DNA of 64,000 nt from Paraburkholderia atlantica (GCF_009362785.1 NZ_WHNQ01000017.1:62001-126000); one strand, 5' to 3'. Shown: positions 43,711 to 52,983, counted from the stretch's first letter. The notes: generated by a model from the sequence alone, not told the origin. Made by a program: numbers and translations.

Positions 43711-44175
43711 ATGAAACGCATGACCAGGACGATCTTTGCTTCCGCGCTCGTGATGGCGTTGTCGGGCGGCGTCTACGCGCAGGCGGGCGGTGCTGCGGGC
43801 GCTGGCGGTAGTGCGGGAGGCGCGGGCGGCGGTGCTGCCGGCGGCATGAGCGGCGGTGGCGGTGGCGCGGGTGGCACCGGCACCGGCATCGGCGCCGGTG
43901 GCGGCACGACCGGCGGCGCGGGCGGTACGGCCACTCCGGGCGTCGGCCCCGGCTCGGTGCGCACGCCGGGCAACACCGGCTCCGGCTACGGTTCGCCGGG
44001 TGTGACGGGCACCGGCGGCGGGATGGGCACCGGCACCGGCGCGACCCCGAATAGCCCGGCGACCGGTGGTTCGACAGGCGGCATGGGCAACAACATGAAC
44101 AACGGCATGCGCAGCGGAACCGGTAACGACATGAACAACGACATGAACAACGGCAGGATGCAGAACGGGCAGTAA
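43711..44175 (+). CDS. Glycine-rich secreted protein
   Basis: The 154-residue protein has a signal peptide (MKRMTRTIFASALVMALSGG, cleavage after VYAQA) followed by about 130 residues composed almost wholly of Gly, Ala, Thr and Ser. The tail is Asn/Met-rich (GNNMNNGMRSG). There is no recognisable domain; the mature form should be disordered or form a simple repeat structure in the envelope. GGAGG precedes the ATG by six bases and a strong terminator follows, so it is a genuine gene. Function unknown. Confidence 0.75.
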   Translation: MKRMTRTIFASALVMALSGGVYAQAGGAAGAGGSAGGAGGGAAGGMSGGGGGAGGTGTGIGAGGGTTGGAGGTATPGVGPGSVRTPGNTGSGYGSPGVTGTGGGMGTGTGATPNSPATGGSTGGMGNNMNNGMRSGTGNDMNNDMNNGRMQNGQ

Positions 44176-44194
44176 CGGCCGTTGAGCTTCACCG

Positions 44195-44232
44195 GGCGAC
44201 GCGGCATCAAGTTGCCGCGTCGCCGTTTTTTT
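44195..44232 (+). terminator. Strong intrinsic terminator
   Basis: GGCGACGCGGCA and TGCCGCGTCGCC form a perfect 12-bp stem with a 6-base loop, followed by GTTTTTTT. It ends the glycine-rich protein transcript before the convergent tannase-family gene. Confidence 0.92.
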
Positions 44233-44275
44233 GCGCGGCTCGCTCGTCCACGCAGTCGCTGCGACGACTCACACC

Positions 44276-45970
44276 TCAAGGCTGCGCACAGACAAAACTA
44301 CTCGCCAGATTTACATTGCCTTTGCCGATATAACGCGGAAACCCGGGATAGCGGCACAGCGGCCGCGAACGTCCATTCGTCGCCGCGGCGAGATCGGTGG
44401 CCGTCAGCGTTTCGGGCGCGACGCCGCGCGTGACCCACGCGTCGAGCGCGCCGAGCAGATCGACCGAGGGAATGAACACGCCGTTGCCATGCTGAAACCC
44501 CGGCACCATGTAGAGCCGCATGAAACGATCGACCTCGTCCTTGCCGAAACGCGCGACCAGCGCGTCGTGATACGCGATCGTCTGGTTCGGGCTGATCACT
44601 TCGTCGGCGAGGCCTTGCAGCGTGATCAGCTTGCCGCCGTGCGCGATATAGCGCGACAGGTCCGGGTTCATCGAGCCGATCGTGGCCGACAGCGCGACTA
44701 GTTGCGAGCGATATTTGCCGGGCCGTTGCGGATCGAACGTCAACGAATCGAAGTTTGCGTCGCGCGCGACGAAGTAGCGCAGATAGCCGTCGCCTTGCGT
44801 GAACAGGTAGCCGTTCGCATAGAACGTCGGCGCCGGTTGACGCCCCGATTGATGCGCGAGCCCGAGCGCGCCAGTCAGTTGCGTGCCCTGGAACACGTTG
44901 TAGCCACGATAGCCGCTCACGCCCCACGCGAGCCGATACGGCAGCGACAGCCCATCGCGCATCACCAGCAAGGTGGCCAATTGCGCGTCGGTCAGACACG
45001 CATCGTGCGATGAAGGCCGTAGCGCGCAGCGCAGCGAATCGATGATTTGCGCCTGGTGCGCGCGGCAGGCTTCGACGTCACTGACGATGCCATCCGCCGT
45101 GCCATCGAGCCGGTCGCATACCTCGAGCGTGCGTTGATAGACGCTTTCGAGCAGCGCCGGCGGCACGAAGCCGCCCGGCGTGGAGTACTCGGCCTGACCG
45201 AGCTTCACGCCGATCAGCCGCACGCCGGAAAAATTCAGCGCGGGCGAATTGGCGATCACACCATCGTAGTCGTCGGGAAAACGCTGCATTACCGTATAGC
45301 CTTCGCGGCCACCCGTCGAGCCGCCGGCAAAATACATGCGCTGCGGCGGCCTGCCGTACGCGTTCGCGATCAACGCGAGCGCCACATCGTGGGTTTTCTT
45401 CAGATGCGCGTAGCCGAAATTCGTCACCGCTTCATCGACGAGACCGAACTCCGCGAGCGACGAATCGCCGACATGCCCCGAGTCGTCGCCGAACGTCGCA
45501 TAGCCTTGCGCGAGCGGCGCGCGATCCGGCGAGAACGGCATCACACCGGTGCCGCTGACGACCACGCCGTTGTACCCGCCGCCGCCGATCTGCAACGCGC
45601 GGCCATTCCAGCGGCGCGGCAGATTCAGATCGAAGCGGATGTCGGGTGTCGTCGGATTCAGTGCCTTGATGCGGCCGGTGATGCGGCAATACTCGCCGCC
45701 TTGCTGATTGCCCTGCGCGGTCGCGCCGATCATCGCCGCGCTTTCGATTAGCGCGCCGGCCGTCGGCATCTCGATCAGTTCGGGCGACAGCACCGCGCCC
45801 GCGAACTCCGCGCAGTGCATCGCGAACGGTGCTTCTTTGGCCTGCGCGGCCGTGCGATGTATCGCGAGCCACGCGAGCAAGACGACGCTCACCACGGTTG
45901 CGAGTCCAACGAGCTTGCGCGTGGTGCGCATCGTATTCGTGATGCGCCCACGGCGCTCGCGTCGTGTCAT
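44276..45970 (-). CDS. Tannase/feruloyl esterase family protein
   Basis: The 564-residue protein has a short cytosolic head, an N-terminal hydrophobic segment (about residues 20-36, LVGLATVVSVVLLAWLAI) and a tannase-family α/β-hydrolase domain. The nucleophile Ser is in FAGGSTGGREG, the acid in LQGLADEVISP, and the catalytic His in GFQHGNG. Cys-rich pairs such as EACRAH and DACLTD fit the disulfide pattern of the family. It should hydrolyse aromatic esters in the periplasm or outside the cell. The start at 45970 overlaps the acyltransferase stop (ATGA), giving translational coupling. Confidence 0.88.
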   Translation of the reverse strand: MTRRERRGRITNTMRTTRKLVGLATVVSVVLLAWLAIHRTAAQAKEAPFAMHCAEFAGAVLSPELIEMPTAGALIESAAMIGATAQGNQQGGEYCRITGRIKALNPTTPDIRFDLNLPRRWNGRALQIGGGGYNGVVVSGTGVMPFSPDRAPLAQGYATFGDDSGHVGDSSLAEFGLVDEAVTNFGYAHLKKTHDVALALIANAYGRPPQRMYFAGGSTGGREGYTVMQRFPDDYDGVIANSPALNFSGVRLIGVKLGQAEYSTPGGFVPPALLESVYQRTLEVCDRLDGTADGIVSDVEACRAHQAQIIDSLRCALRPSSHDACLTDAQLATLLVMRDGLSLPYRLAWGVSGYRGYNVFQGTQLTGALGLAHQSGRQPAPTFYANGYLFTQGDGYLRYFVARDANFDSLTFDPQRPGKYRSQLVALSATIGSMNPDLSRYIAHGGKLITLQGLADEVISPNQTIAYHDALVARFGKDEVDRFMRLYMVPGFQHGNGVFIPSVDLLGALDAWVTRGVAPETLTATDLAAATNGRSRPLCRYPGFPRYIGKGNVNLASSFVCAQP

Positions 45971-47082
45971 CCGCAACCCGCGCCCTTCGCCTGCGCGCGC
46001 GGCTGCTGCCCCTTCCAGCCGCTCCAACCGCGCGCGATCATCAGCAGCGCGCCGATCGCCGCGAGGTCGCCGCCGAGCCCGACAAGCACCGCGCGAAAAC
46101 CATGAAACGTGTGCGGCGTCGCCGTGTCGATGATCAACGACACCAGCGTGCCGGTGACAAAGCACACGAGCCCGGCGCGCCCGACCGTCACCACGGCGGG
46201 CAGTTGCTTCGCGAGCCACGCGACGCTGCCCGTCCGCACGAACTGGGCGGCGAGCCACGCGATGACGATGAAATTGATCACACGTTCCACTGAAAGATTC
46301 TGTTTGTGCGTGCCGGGCAAAGGCTGCGTCAGCACGAAAAGTTTGACGATCGCGAAGGCAAGCACCGCGATGACCGCCACGCGCGTGAGCCACTGCGCGG
46401 CGCAGCTCGCATGAAAACGTTCGCTGATCGGCTGCACACGACATAGCATGCCAAGCACGAACATCAACTGCCAGGCAAACGGATTAAAAGCCCAGTCGGC
46501 GACATCGTCAATGCTGAATAACGCGGCAAGCGGCCGCGCGACTGCCCACACTGCGACGCTCACGGCAAGCGCGAGCGATACCGAGCGGCGCGCGAGCGGC
46601 ACCATCACCGGCACACATAGCGCGAACAGCACGTACATCGGCAGCACGCTGGACAGATACGGCTGCCGTCGTAACAGCGCGATATCGAATGCCTGACGCC
46701 ACGGCTGCATCGCGAACGGCGGCCAGCCGGTCATTTCTACCATCGCCCGATTCAGATCGAGCCGTGCGAGAACCGCGCCGGACACGAGCATCAGCATCGC
46801 CGTCAACAGATACGCGCGATAGATCTCCCAGCAGCGTTTGACGAAACGCAGTTGCGCCGCGTGTTCGCCGCGATGCGCAAGCACCGCTGTATACGCCGCC
46901 GCCGATGCATAGCCGCCGAGAAATACGAACACCTCGGCTGAATCGCACAACGCGTACGCGTGCAGCATCAGATGCGATAGCGCGCTGCCGGGAATGTGAT
47001 CGAGCACGATGACGATCAGCACGATACCGCGAAAGAAATCGACTTCGACCGATCGTCCACGACCACGGCCAGATGTTTCCAT
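45967..47082 (-). CDS. opgC: OpgC-like membrane acyltransferase
   Basis: The 371-residue protein has about ten predicted helices and the OpgC signature near the start (SVEVDFFRGIVLIVIVLDHIPGS, then SDSAEVFVFLGGY-like CDSAEVFVFLGGYASA). OpgC proteins add succinyl or other acyl groups to periplasmic glucans. The start METSG at 47082 is used because the frame upstream is not conserved and AGAAG precedes it. It is co-transcribed with the tannase-family esterase by a four-base overlap, which would pair an acyl-adding with an acyl-removing enzyme. Confidence 0.85.
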   Translation of the reverse strand: METSGRGRGRSVEVDFFRGIVLIVIVLDHIPGSALSHLMLHAYALCDSAEVFVFLGGYASAAAYTAVLAHRGEHAAQLRFVKRCWEIYRAYLLTAMLMLVSGAVLARLDLNRAMVEMTGWPPFAMQPWRQAFDIALLRRQPYLSSVLPMYVLFALCVPVMVPLARRSVSLALAVSVAVWAVARPLAALFSIDDVADWAFNPFAWQLMFVLGMLCRVQPISERFHASCAAQWLTRVAVIAVLAFAIVKLFVLTQPLPGTHKQNLSVERVINFIVIAWLAAQFVRTGSVAWLAKQLPAVVTVGRAGLVCFVTGTLVSLIIDTATPHTFHGFRAVLVGLGGDLAAIGALLMIARGWSGWKGQQPRAQAKGAGCG

Positions 47083-47410
47083 TCGTCTTCTCGAAGAATG
47101 CGCGCCGGCGGCACGCAAGAACGTAGATGGCCATGCGTCAGCGGCCAATGTCGTGCGAACTACGAAACGCTTATTCGTTCCCCGCATCGCCTATCTGAAA
47201 CCGAGTCGTTGGCGACTGGTAATACTCGGTGCGTCTTTAACGAACGCGCGGAAAGTTTTGCGGCTTTTCATGCACGAAACAGGGACGCCCGCATTAAATG
47301 GCGGACGCAAGCCTCGAAAAAAAACCATCGAACGCGCGCTGCGATTTTTTTCGCATTTTTTCCCCGTACGATGTTTTCGTGCTTTTCAGCCGCTTTGCGA
47401 ATAGAGGTTT
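47083..47410. other. Divergent promoter region between two acyltransferase genes
   Basis: This 328-bp gap separates the OpgC-like and OafA-like genes. It contains an A-run and T-run near 47318-47360. Frames in it lack family similarity. No clear operator was found. Confidence 0.45.
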
Positions 47411-48556
47411 ATGAAAAACAGAATTGCCGGATTCGACGGGTTGCGCGCCATCGCCGTGCTAATGGTGTTTCTGCAGCATCGTTTATTCGGCGACATCGGC
47501 GAGATCGGGCATCTCGGCGTGTGGATCTTCTTCGCGCTGAGCGGCTTTCTGATCATCGGCATCCTGTCGTCGCAGCGCGCGCGCATCGAATCGCGTGGCA
47601 GCCGTTTCGGTGTCGAACTCGGACGCTTTCTGTTGCGCCGTACCGTGCGCATCTTTCCGATCTATTACCTGATGCTCGTCGCGATGTGCGCGCTGATGGC
47701 ATTCGGCCTCGCGAATCCGGAACTCGCGAGCGGCATGCCGTTTCATTTCGCGTATCTATCTAATTTCTGGATCGGCTCGGTGCTGCGCTACTGGCCGGGC
47801 CGCTATTCGCACTTGTGGAGCCTCGCGATCGAGGAGCAGTTCTATCTCGTGGTTGCGCCGCTTTTGCTGCTGCTCGCGACGCGGCGACATCGAGCGGCAT
47901 GTTGGGCGATCGTGGCGCTCGGCCTTGCTGCGTTGTTCGGGATGCGCGCCTCGCATTGGGATCAGATCACGATCTACACGCATCCGTTGAGCAATGTCTG
48001 GCTGCTCGCGTTAGGCGGCACCGGTGGTCTGATGATCGCGGACGATCGCGGCCGGGTGCGTGCCTGGCTCGGTCATGGACTGACGCTGTTCGCGCTGAGT
48101 CTCGCCGTGATCGGTTTGTGCGCGGCCGAGCCGAGATGGAACATGCTCGATGATCCGTTGCTGTTTACCGCGCTCAGCGCAACGTACGGGCTTTGTATCG
48201 CGGCGCTAGTGGCTTCGATTGCGTGTTGCCGCAATGCTGCCGTGATGGCTCTGCTGCAGACCCCTTGGCTCGCGGGTCTTGGGCGTATCAGTTACGGCTT
48301 TTATCTGTATCACAACCTGATCCCCGATCTGACCCGCAACCGTCACGCCGAAGCGTTGTTCGGCGGCACCGTGCCGATGTGGGCACATATGCTTGGCGTC
48401 GTCGCATCGTTTGCGATTTCGCTAGGCATTGCGTTGCTGTCTTGGCGGCTGATCGAGGCGCCGATGTTGCGTCTGCGCGGATCACGCCATGATTCGGCCT
48501 CACCCGCCCGCTCTTCACCCGGTGCACTCCGCGGGAGCGAACCGGCCAAACGATAG
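47411..48556 (+). CDS. Acyltransferase 3 family protein (OafA/YrhL-like)
   Basis: The 381-residue protein has about ten helices and the acyltransferase-3 hallmarks: GFDGLRAIAVLMVFLQH with the catalytic His, GVWIFFALSGFLI, and RRTVRIFPIYYL; SHLWSLAIEEQFYLV follows. Members O-acetylate surface polysaccharides or lipopolysaccharide. AGAGG lies just before the ATG. It is divergent from the OpgC/tannase pair, and the group may modify envelope glycans together. Confidence 0.93.
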   Translation: MKNRIAGFDGLRAIAVLMVFLQHRLFGDIGEIGHLGVWIFFALSGFLIIGILSSQRARIESRGSRFGVELGRFLLRRTVRIFPIYYLMLVAMCALMAFGLANPELASGMPFHFAYLSNFWIGSVLRYWPGRYSHLWSLAIEEQFYLVVAPLLLLLATRRHRAACWAIVALGLAALFGMRASHWDQITIYTHPLSNVWLLALGGTGGLMIADDRGRVRAWLGHGLTLFALSLAVIGLCAAEPRWNMLDDPLLFTALSATYGLCIAALVASIACCRNAAVMALLQTPWLAGLGRISYGFYLYHNLIPDLTRNRHAEALFGGTVPMWAHMLGVVASFAISLGIALLSWRLIEAPMLRLRGSRHDSASPARSSPGALRGSEPAKR

Positions 48557-48645
48557 AAGAACGTCTGCTTTAAAGGTGCGCGCCCCGGGAACGTGGCACG
48601 GGCATTGCTGCTCGAGGGTTCACCTTCAGCAAACTGGAGAACATT

Positions 48646-48906
48646 GTGTCGAACACCGCGAACTCCCCGAACGAGCCTGATCGCCCGGCGGACGAGGCTC
48701 CCGGCAGTCCACCCGCCGAGGTCTCGAAGCCGATCGGCGATGCAATCCCCACTCCGGTCGAACCGGGCCTCGACCAGCCTCTGCCGAAAAAAGGCGAAAC
48801 CCCCGCACCGGAGCCGAGCAAGCCCGGCCGAGGAGGCGGCGACCCGTTAGGTGATACCGGCGCGCCGCCGGGCGTGCCCGATCCGGGACCGTCCGACTTT
48901 GCGTAG
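48646..48906 (+). CDS. Small proline-rich protein (86 aa)
   Basis: The GTG at 48646 has GGAG six bases upstream. The 86-residue product (MSNTANSPNEPDRPADEAPG onward) is very rich in Pro, Glu, Asp and Gly, without a hydrophobic segment, and ends PGPSDFA. It resembles in style the 50-residue protein at 4996-5148. Predicted disordered; function unknown. It is convergent with the FtsH-like gene, 16 bp apart. Confidence 0.55.
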   Translation: MSNTANSPNEPDRPADEAPGSPPAEVSKPIGDAIPTPVEPGLDQPLPKKGETPAPEPSKPGRGGGDPLGDTGAPPGVPDPGPSDFA

Positions 48907-48922
48907 CGCTTCGCAGCGACCG

Positions 48923-50821
48923 TCAGGCCGCCGCGGGCTCATGCACGATCTTCAACGTGCTCTTGTGCTCGGCAATCAGCCGATAGACGGTATCGCCGGG
49001 CACGGTCTCGTGCTCGAGCAACTGCTCTGAAATGTCGCGCAGTACCGGCTCGTACGCGTGCAGCAGCCCGTAACAAAGCTCGTTGAGTTCCTTGAGCAGC
49101 ACGTTCGCATGCTCGATTGCGCTCTTCATTTGCAGGCCCGCGTACTGCGACGGCAGCGCCGCGAGACTGAACAGGTCGCCGTCGCTGTTGAAGCCGAACT
49201 TCGACACCATGTCGAGGCTGATACGCGAGGCCTCCTGCAAGTCCGACGCGGCGCCGCTCGATGCTTCCGAGAACATCAGAATCTCCGCGTTGCGTCCGCC
49301 GAGCAGCACCTGGATTTCGTTGCGGATCTCCGTTTCGCGGTACAGGTGCTTGTCCTGCGCTTTGGTGATCAGCGCAACGCCGAGCGCGCCGCCGCGCGGC
49401 AGGATCGTCACTTCCTCGAGCACGCCGGTGCCGAGCAGCGCGGCGACCAGACCGTGACCCGCCTCATGCACCGCGATGCGCTTGCGCTCGTCCTCGGTGA
49501 GCGCGCGCTCGGCGCCGCTCACGTCGCCGATGCGCGCGATCTTGATCGCTTCCATGAAGTGCTTCGCGGCGATTTCGTTATCGCCCGCCTTGCGCGCGAT
49601 CAGCCCCGCCTGATTCACGACCATCGCGACGGTGGCCGGCGACAGTCCAGTCGTCAAGCGCGCGAGCTGGTCGTAATCGATGTCCGCCGCTTTCGACTTC
49701 AGCCGCTGCGCGTAGAAACGGAAAATCTTCGCGCGGTCTTCGCGATCCGGCAGACGCACCTGCACCGTGCGATCGAAACGGCCGGGGCGGCGCAACGCTT
49801 CGTCGAGATTGTCGGGATGGTTGGTCGCGGCCACGACGATCACGCCCTCGTTCGATTCGAAGCCGTCCATCTCCGCGAGCAGCTGGTTGATGATCCGGTT
49901 GCTTTCGGCTTCGACCGGGCCACCGCCGGTATCGGTGCGCTTCGCGAGACCGTCTGCTTCGTCGATGAAGATGACCGTCGGTGCGTTCTTGCGCGCGAGT
50001 TCGAACAGGTGCCGCACCTTCTGGATGCCGACGCCGTAGTACTTCGCGCTGAAATAGCTGCCGGTGATCGAAATGAAGTTCGCGCCGCATTCGCCGGCCA
50101 GCGCCTGAGCGAGCCGCGTCTTGCCGACGCCGGGCGCGCCGACCATCAGGATGCCGCACGGCGCGCGCACGCCCAGCGACGAGAACTGCTTCGGGTCGGA
50201 CAGGTAACCACGGATGTCGGCGAGCGCGGCCTTCGCCTCGTTCGCGCCGATTACATCGTCGAAACGCAGCGTCGGCGTTTCGCTGAGCAGCGTCGCGCCG
50301 CCCTTCATCTCGCGCCGCATGAACCACGCCATGCCGCCGATCAGCGCGAGCGGCAGCAGCACGCTCAGCGCGTCGCGGAACTGGTCGAACAGTTGCGTCC
50401 AGCGCGCGCCGTCGCTGTGGATGTCGACATCGGGCAGCCATACGAGCTGATACGCGGCGGCGTCGGAGCGATCGCCCAGCAGCAGCGCGTGCGAGAAGGT
50501 GGCGTTGTGATCGGTGACGAAGTACTTCGAGCCGTCGCGCAGCGACACCAGAATCGCGCTGGGACTCACGCCGATCGCCGCGACGTTCGCATCGTGAATG
50601 TCGCGCAGCATCGTCGACGCGTCTTTTTCCTGATGCGTCCACGCCGAGGCATCGTCACGCATCTGGCTCGCGATGCCGCTCAGCGCGGGCGCCTGCGGCT
50701 CGGCGCGATGCTGGAAATACCAGACGCTCCAACCGACCAGCACCGCGATCAGCACCGCTACCGTCGCCACCGCAAATTTGCGTGCGCACTTTTTCCCAAG
50801 CGAATTATTTCCCGGCTTCAT
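48923..50821 (-). CDS. FtsH-family AAA+ zinc metalloprotease paralog
   Basis: The 632-residue protein has a membrane helix at 15-35, a periplasmic domain, a second helix at about 150-168, then an AAA+ domain. Its Walker A is GAPGVGKT (228-235), Walker B VIFIDEAD (283-290) and arginine fingers RRPGRFDR. The protease site HEAGH is at 452-456, with an Asp ligand in SGAASDLQEAS. It degrades membrane or short-lived proteins. The pore loop reads KYYGVGIQKV instead of the usual MFVGVGA, and the gene is not beside rlmE/folP as housekeeping ftsH is, so it is a second, divergent copy. Confidence 0.9.
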   Translation of the reverse strand: MKPGNNSLGKKCARKFAVATVAVLIAVLVGWSVWYFQHRAEPQAPALSGIASQMRDDASAWTHQEKDASTMLRDIHDANVAAIGVSPSAILVSLRDGSKYFVTDHNATFSHALLLGDRSDAAAYQLVWLPDVDIHSDGARWTQLFDQFRDALSVLLPLALIGGMAWFMRREMKGGATLLSETPTLRFDDVIGANEAKAALADIRGYLSDPKQFSSLGVRAPCGILMVGAPGVGKTRLAQALAGECGANFISITGSYFSAKYYGVGIQKVRHLFELARKNAPTVIFIDEADGLAKRTDTGGGPVEAESNRIINQLLAEMDGFESNEGVIVVAATNHPDNLDEALRRPGRFDRTVQVRLPDREDRAKIFRFYAQRLKSKAADIDYDQLARLTTGLSPATVAMVVNQAGLIARKAGDNEIAAKHFMEAIKIARIGDVSGAERALTEDERKRIAVHEAGHGLVAALLGTGVLEEVTILPRGGALGVALITKAQDKHLYRETEIRNEIQVLLGGRNAEILMFSEASSGAASDLQEASRISLDMVSKFGFNSDGDLFSLAALPSQYAGLQMKSAIEHANVLLKELNELCYGLLHAYEPVLRDISEQLLEHETVPGDTVYRLIAEHKSTLKIVHEPAAA

Positions 50822-51458
50822 GAGTCATTTCCAAATGAGGACTTGAACCAGCCCTTACTTAATCAAGCTGTCTGTCAAAATTACCTGTCGAAAGCGAAAG
50901 TTGGAGTCTGCGGAAAATCGGCTGAGGCGAAGCGCCACACGGGCGCATGGCTTAAAGGACAATCCAGAAGGACGCGAGATGTGCGTCCCGGTGAGCCGCG
51001 TTCGCCGAAGGCTGTTGCCGGGGGTACGCGTCTGTCAAATTCGCGGAAAAGGCCTATTTGTACCGTCTATCCGGCCGTCGACATGCCGGAAGTGGGATGC
51101 GGCGAGCGCGCGAAAGGCGTCGCCGCATTGGCTCCGGCGCACAGTTTATCAGCGTAAAAAGCCGCGCGTGTTTTTAAATGGCTAATCTAACCGCACCCCA
51201 ATTAAAATCAGTCAGAATTACTGATAACAGCGCGATTTTTAGAAAGACATAATTGATCTGAAAAATGGCGCGCGATTAAGTGGGGATTTTGAATTCAGCC
51301 GGCCATATCGGGCGGATGCGCGACGGGCCTCTACGGGCCCGTTCGCGTCATCGCCACTTTTCTCTCAGGTTCTGCTTTTTTGACGTCGGCGCCGAGCGGC
51401 GTCGACGGTTCTCTCCTCCACTGCACTTCTTTCGGTCCTCGCGGACCACCCCGACATT
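50822..51458. other. Large intergenic region
   Basis: This 637-bp stretch lies upstream of the FtsH-like gene. It is AT-rich at 51170-51300 and has a 7-bp hairpin (ACGGGCC / GGCCCGT, 51323-51342) without a T-run. Open frames here lack ribosome sites and family resemblance. It probably contains the FtsH-like promoter and otherwise shows nothing I can identify. Confidence 0.5.
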
Positions 51459-51746
51459 TCAGGCCGCCGTGCGCCGCGCGACGCTAGCCTGCGTCTGCGT
51501 CCGCAAGCGCAACATGTCGCGCAGCTTCGCGATGCGCGTGCGCTGACTGTCGATCAAATGATGTGTATCTTCGAGCGCGCGAATGCGCCGCTCCCAATAG
51601 ACGTGGTCGAGTTCACCGGATCGCGTCGCGCGCTTGCGCGTCGCGTAGCCGAGCACACTCTCGAGATGCTGCAAATGGCTATCCGCGAATCTCGCCGGAA
51701 GCCGCCCGCCGCGTTGCGCGGCTGTTTGCCTGCCCGTAAGGCTCAT
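51459..51746 (-). CDS. Hypothetical protein (95 aa)
   Basis: The ATG at 51746 follows GGGGGGAGCGAAG, a good ribosome site. The 95-residue product is basic and mostly helical (HLQHLESVLGYATRKRA, then VYWERRIRALEDTHHLIDSQRTRI), with no membrane segment. I do not recognise a family; it could be a small coiled-coil protein. The frame extends to 51794, but the later start is better supported. It stands alone. Confidence 0.55.
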   Translation of the reverse strand: MSLTGRQTAAQRGGRLPARFADSHLQHLESVLGYATRKRATRSGELDHVYWERRIRALEDTHHLIDSQRTRIAKLRDMLRLRTQTQASVARRTAA

Positions 51747-52039
51747 CTTCGCTCCCCCCGCGTCCTGCCTGTTGGCCCGATGACCTTGCTGCATCGATTG
51801 CTCGAATCGAAAGCAATCTGCAATCTGAGCGTGACGTTAGCGCAGTTTTTTGGCGCGGCTTGACCGTGCGTCTCAAAATTGGGCGCGGGCGTGCGAAATG
51901 CCGACAGGTATGGCCGTCTTTGCGTACTGAAACGGCTCGTCGCGCGGGATTGCCCGGTTGCGCGAAGCGGCGGACGAGCTGGTGCGCTGCCCGCCGCGTC
52001 AGATCGCGGAACTCGCGGATGGATTGGGATGGGCAGCGC

Positions 52040-52894
52040 TCAAGCCGCGCGCGGCCGCCCCTTGCGCTTTGGCTCGACCGGCCGCACGACCGCCACCGGC
52101 GGCGCGATGCGCGGCGCGCGCTTGAAATACGGCGAGCTGAGGGTCGCCGTGCTCATGTCCGACGCGGCTTCGAGCAGCGCCGGCGCGAGTTCTTTCAGCC
52201 GCGCGTCCGGCAGGCGGCTCGTCGGCCCCGCGAGGCTGACGGTGCCGACCACCAGCCCCGTCACCGGATGACGGATCGCCGCCGCCATCGACGTCATGCC
52301 CGCCTCGTAGGTTTCGCTCGCGATGCCGTAGCCGCGCTTGCGCGCACCGGCCAGGTCCTGCAAAAACTGCTGGATCGTCTTCGGCGCCTTCGGCCCGCGC
52401 GGCCCCGCCTTGCCGATGCCGCCCTGGCGCGACACGAGTTCGAGCGCTTCCTCGTCGCTCATGGATGCGAGCCATGCCTGGCCGCTGGCGGTGCAATGCA
52501 GCGGCGGACTGCTGCCCATGTCCGGGTCGTAGCGCAGCCCGGAGCGCGCGCCCTGCGCCTTGCCGACGAACGTGATGTGATCATCCTCGATCACGCCCAG
52601 GCGCGCGAGTTCACCCGACACGCTCGCGAGCCGATCCAGCACCGGCTGCGAAATATCGAGCACCCCGGCCGTGGAAAGCCACATCAGTCCGAGCGACACC
52701 AGCTTCAGCGCAAGCACGTACTCGCCGTGCTCATCCTGCCGCACGTAGCCTTCGTCGCTCAGTTCCGCGAGCAGCCGATGCGTGCCGCTGCGCGGAATAT
52801 TCAGCGTGTCGGCGATCGCGGCCAGCTGCATGCTGCCGCCCTGCTTCGCCAGCAATTCGATGATGGCCAGCGCCCGCTCGAGATTCCCCGCCAT
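52040..52894 (-). CDS. IclR-family transcriptional regulator
   Basis: The 284-residue protein has an N-terminal winged helix (LERALAIIELLAKQGGSMQLA, IPRSGTHRLLAELSDEGYV) and an IclR effector domain with the typical LHCTASGQAWLA and YGIASETYEAGMTSMAA segments. An unusual basic tail (RPVEPKRKGRPRAA) follows. It is the last gene of the leftward catabolic set that includes an aromatic-acid transporter and two flavoproteins, so it probably controls it. An inverted repeat ATTCC-N5-GGAAT lies 41 bp before its start. Confidence 0.92.
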   Translation of the reverse strand: MAGNLERALAIIELLAKQGGSMQLAAIADTLNIPRSGTHRLLAELSDEGYVRQDEHGEYVLALKLVSLGLMWLSTAGVLDISQPVLDRLASVSGELARLGVIEDDHITFVGKAQGARSGLRYDPDMGSSPPLHCTASGQAWLASMSDEEALELVSRQGGIGKAGPRGPKAPKTIQQFLQDLAGARKRGYGIASETYEAGMTSMAAAIRHPVTGLVVGTVSLAGPTSRLPDARLKELAPALLEAASDMSTATLSSPYFKRAPRIAPPVAVVRPVEPKRKGRPRAA

Positions 52895-52934
52895 GATCCG
52901 CTCTCATTCGATTCGAATCCCACATGAGAACATG

Positions 52935-52949
52935 ATTCCACATCGGAAT
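52935..52949. promoter_or_regulatory. Inverted repeat before the IclR gene
   Basis: ATTCC and GGAAT are separated by five bases; just to the left, GATTCGAATC (52910-52919) is also palindromic. Such repeats suit IclR-type autoregulation, though the half-site order differs from the site at 59736. Confidence 0.45.
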
Positions 52950-52983
52950 TCAAGGGCGCGGCGGGCGCCGGTTCCCGGCGCCG

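Noticed and set aside
45971..46444. Upstream extension of the tannase-family frame
   Set aside because: It overlaps the OpgC-like gene in another frame; the ATGA overlap at 45967-45970 gives a natural start.
47009..47404. 131-codon + strand frame between the two acyltransferase genes
   Set aside because: Basic, low-information sequence overlapping the OpgC-like start in antisense; no ribosome site.
49058..51157. Open frame of 699 codons on the + strand
   Set aside because: Antisense to the FtsH paralog and without family resemblance.
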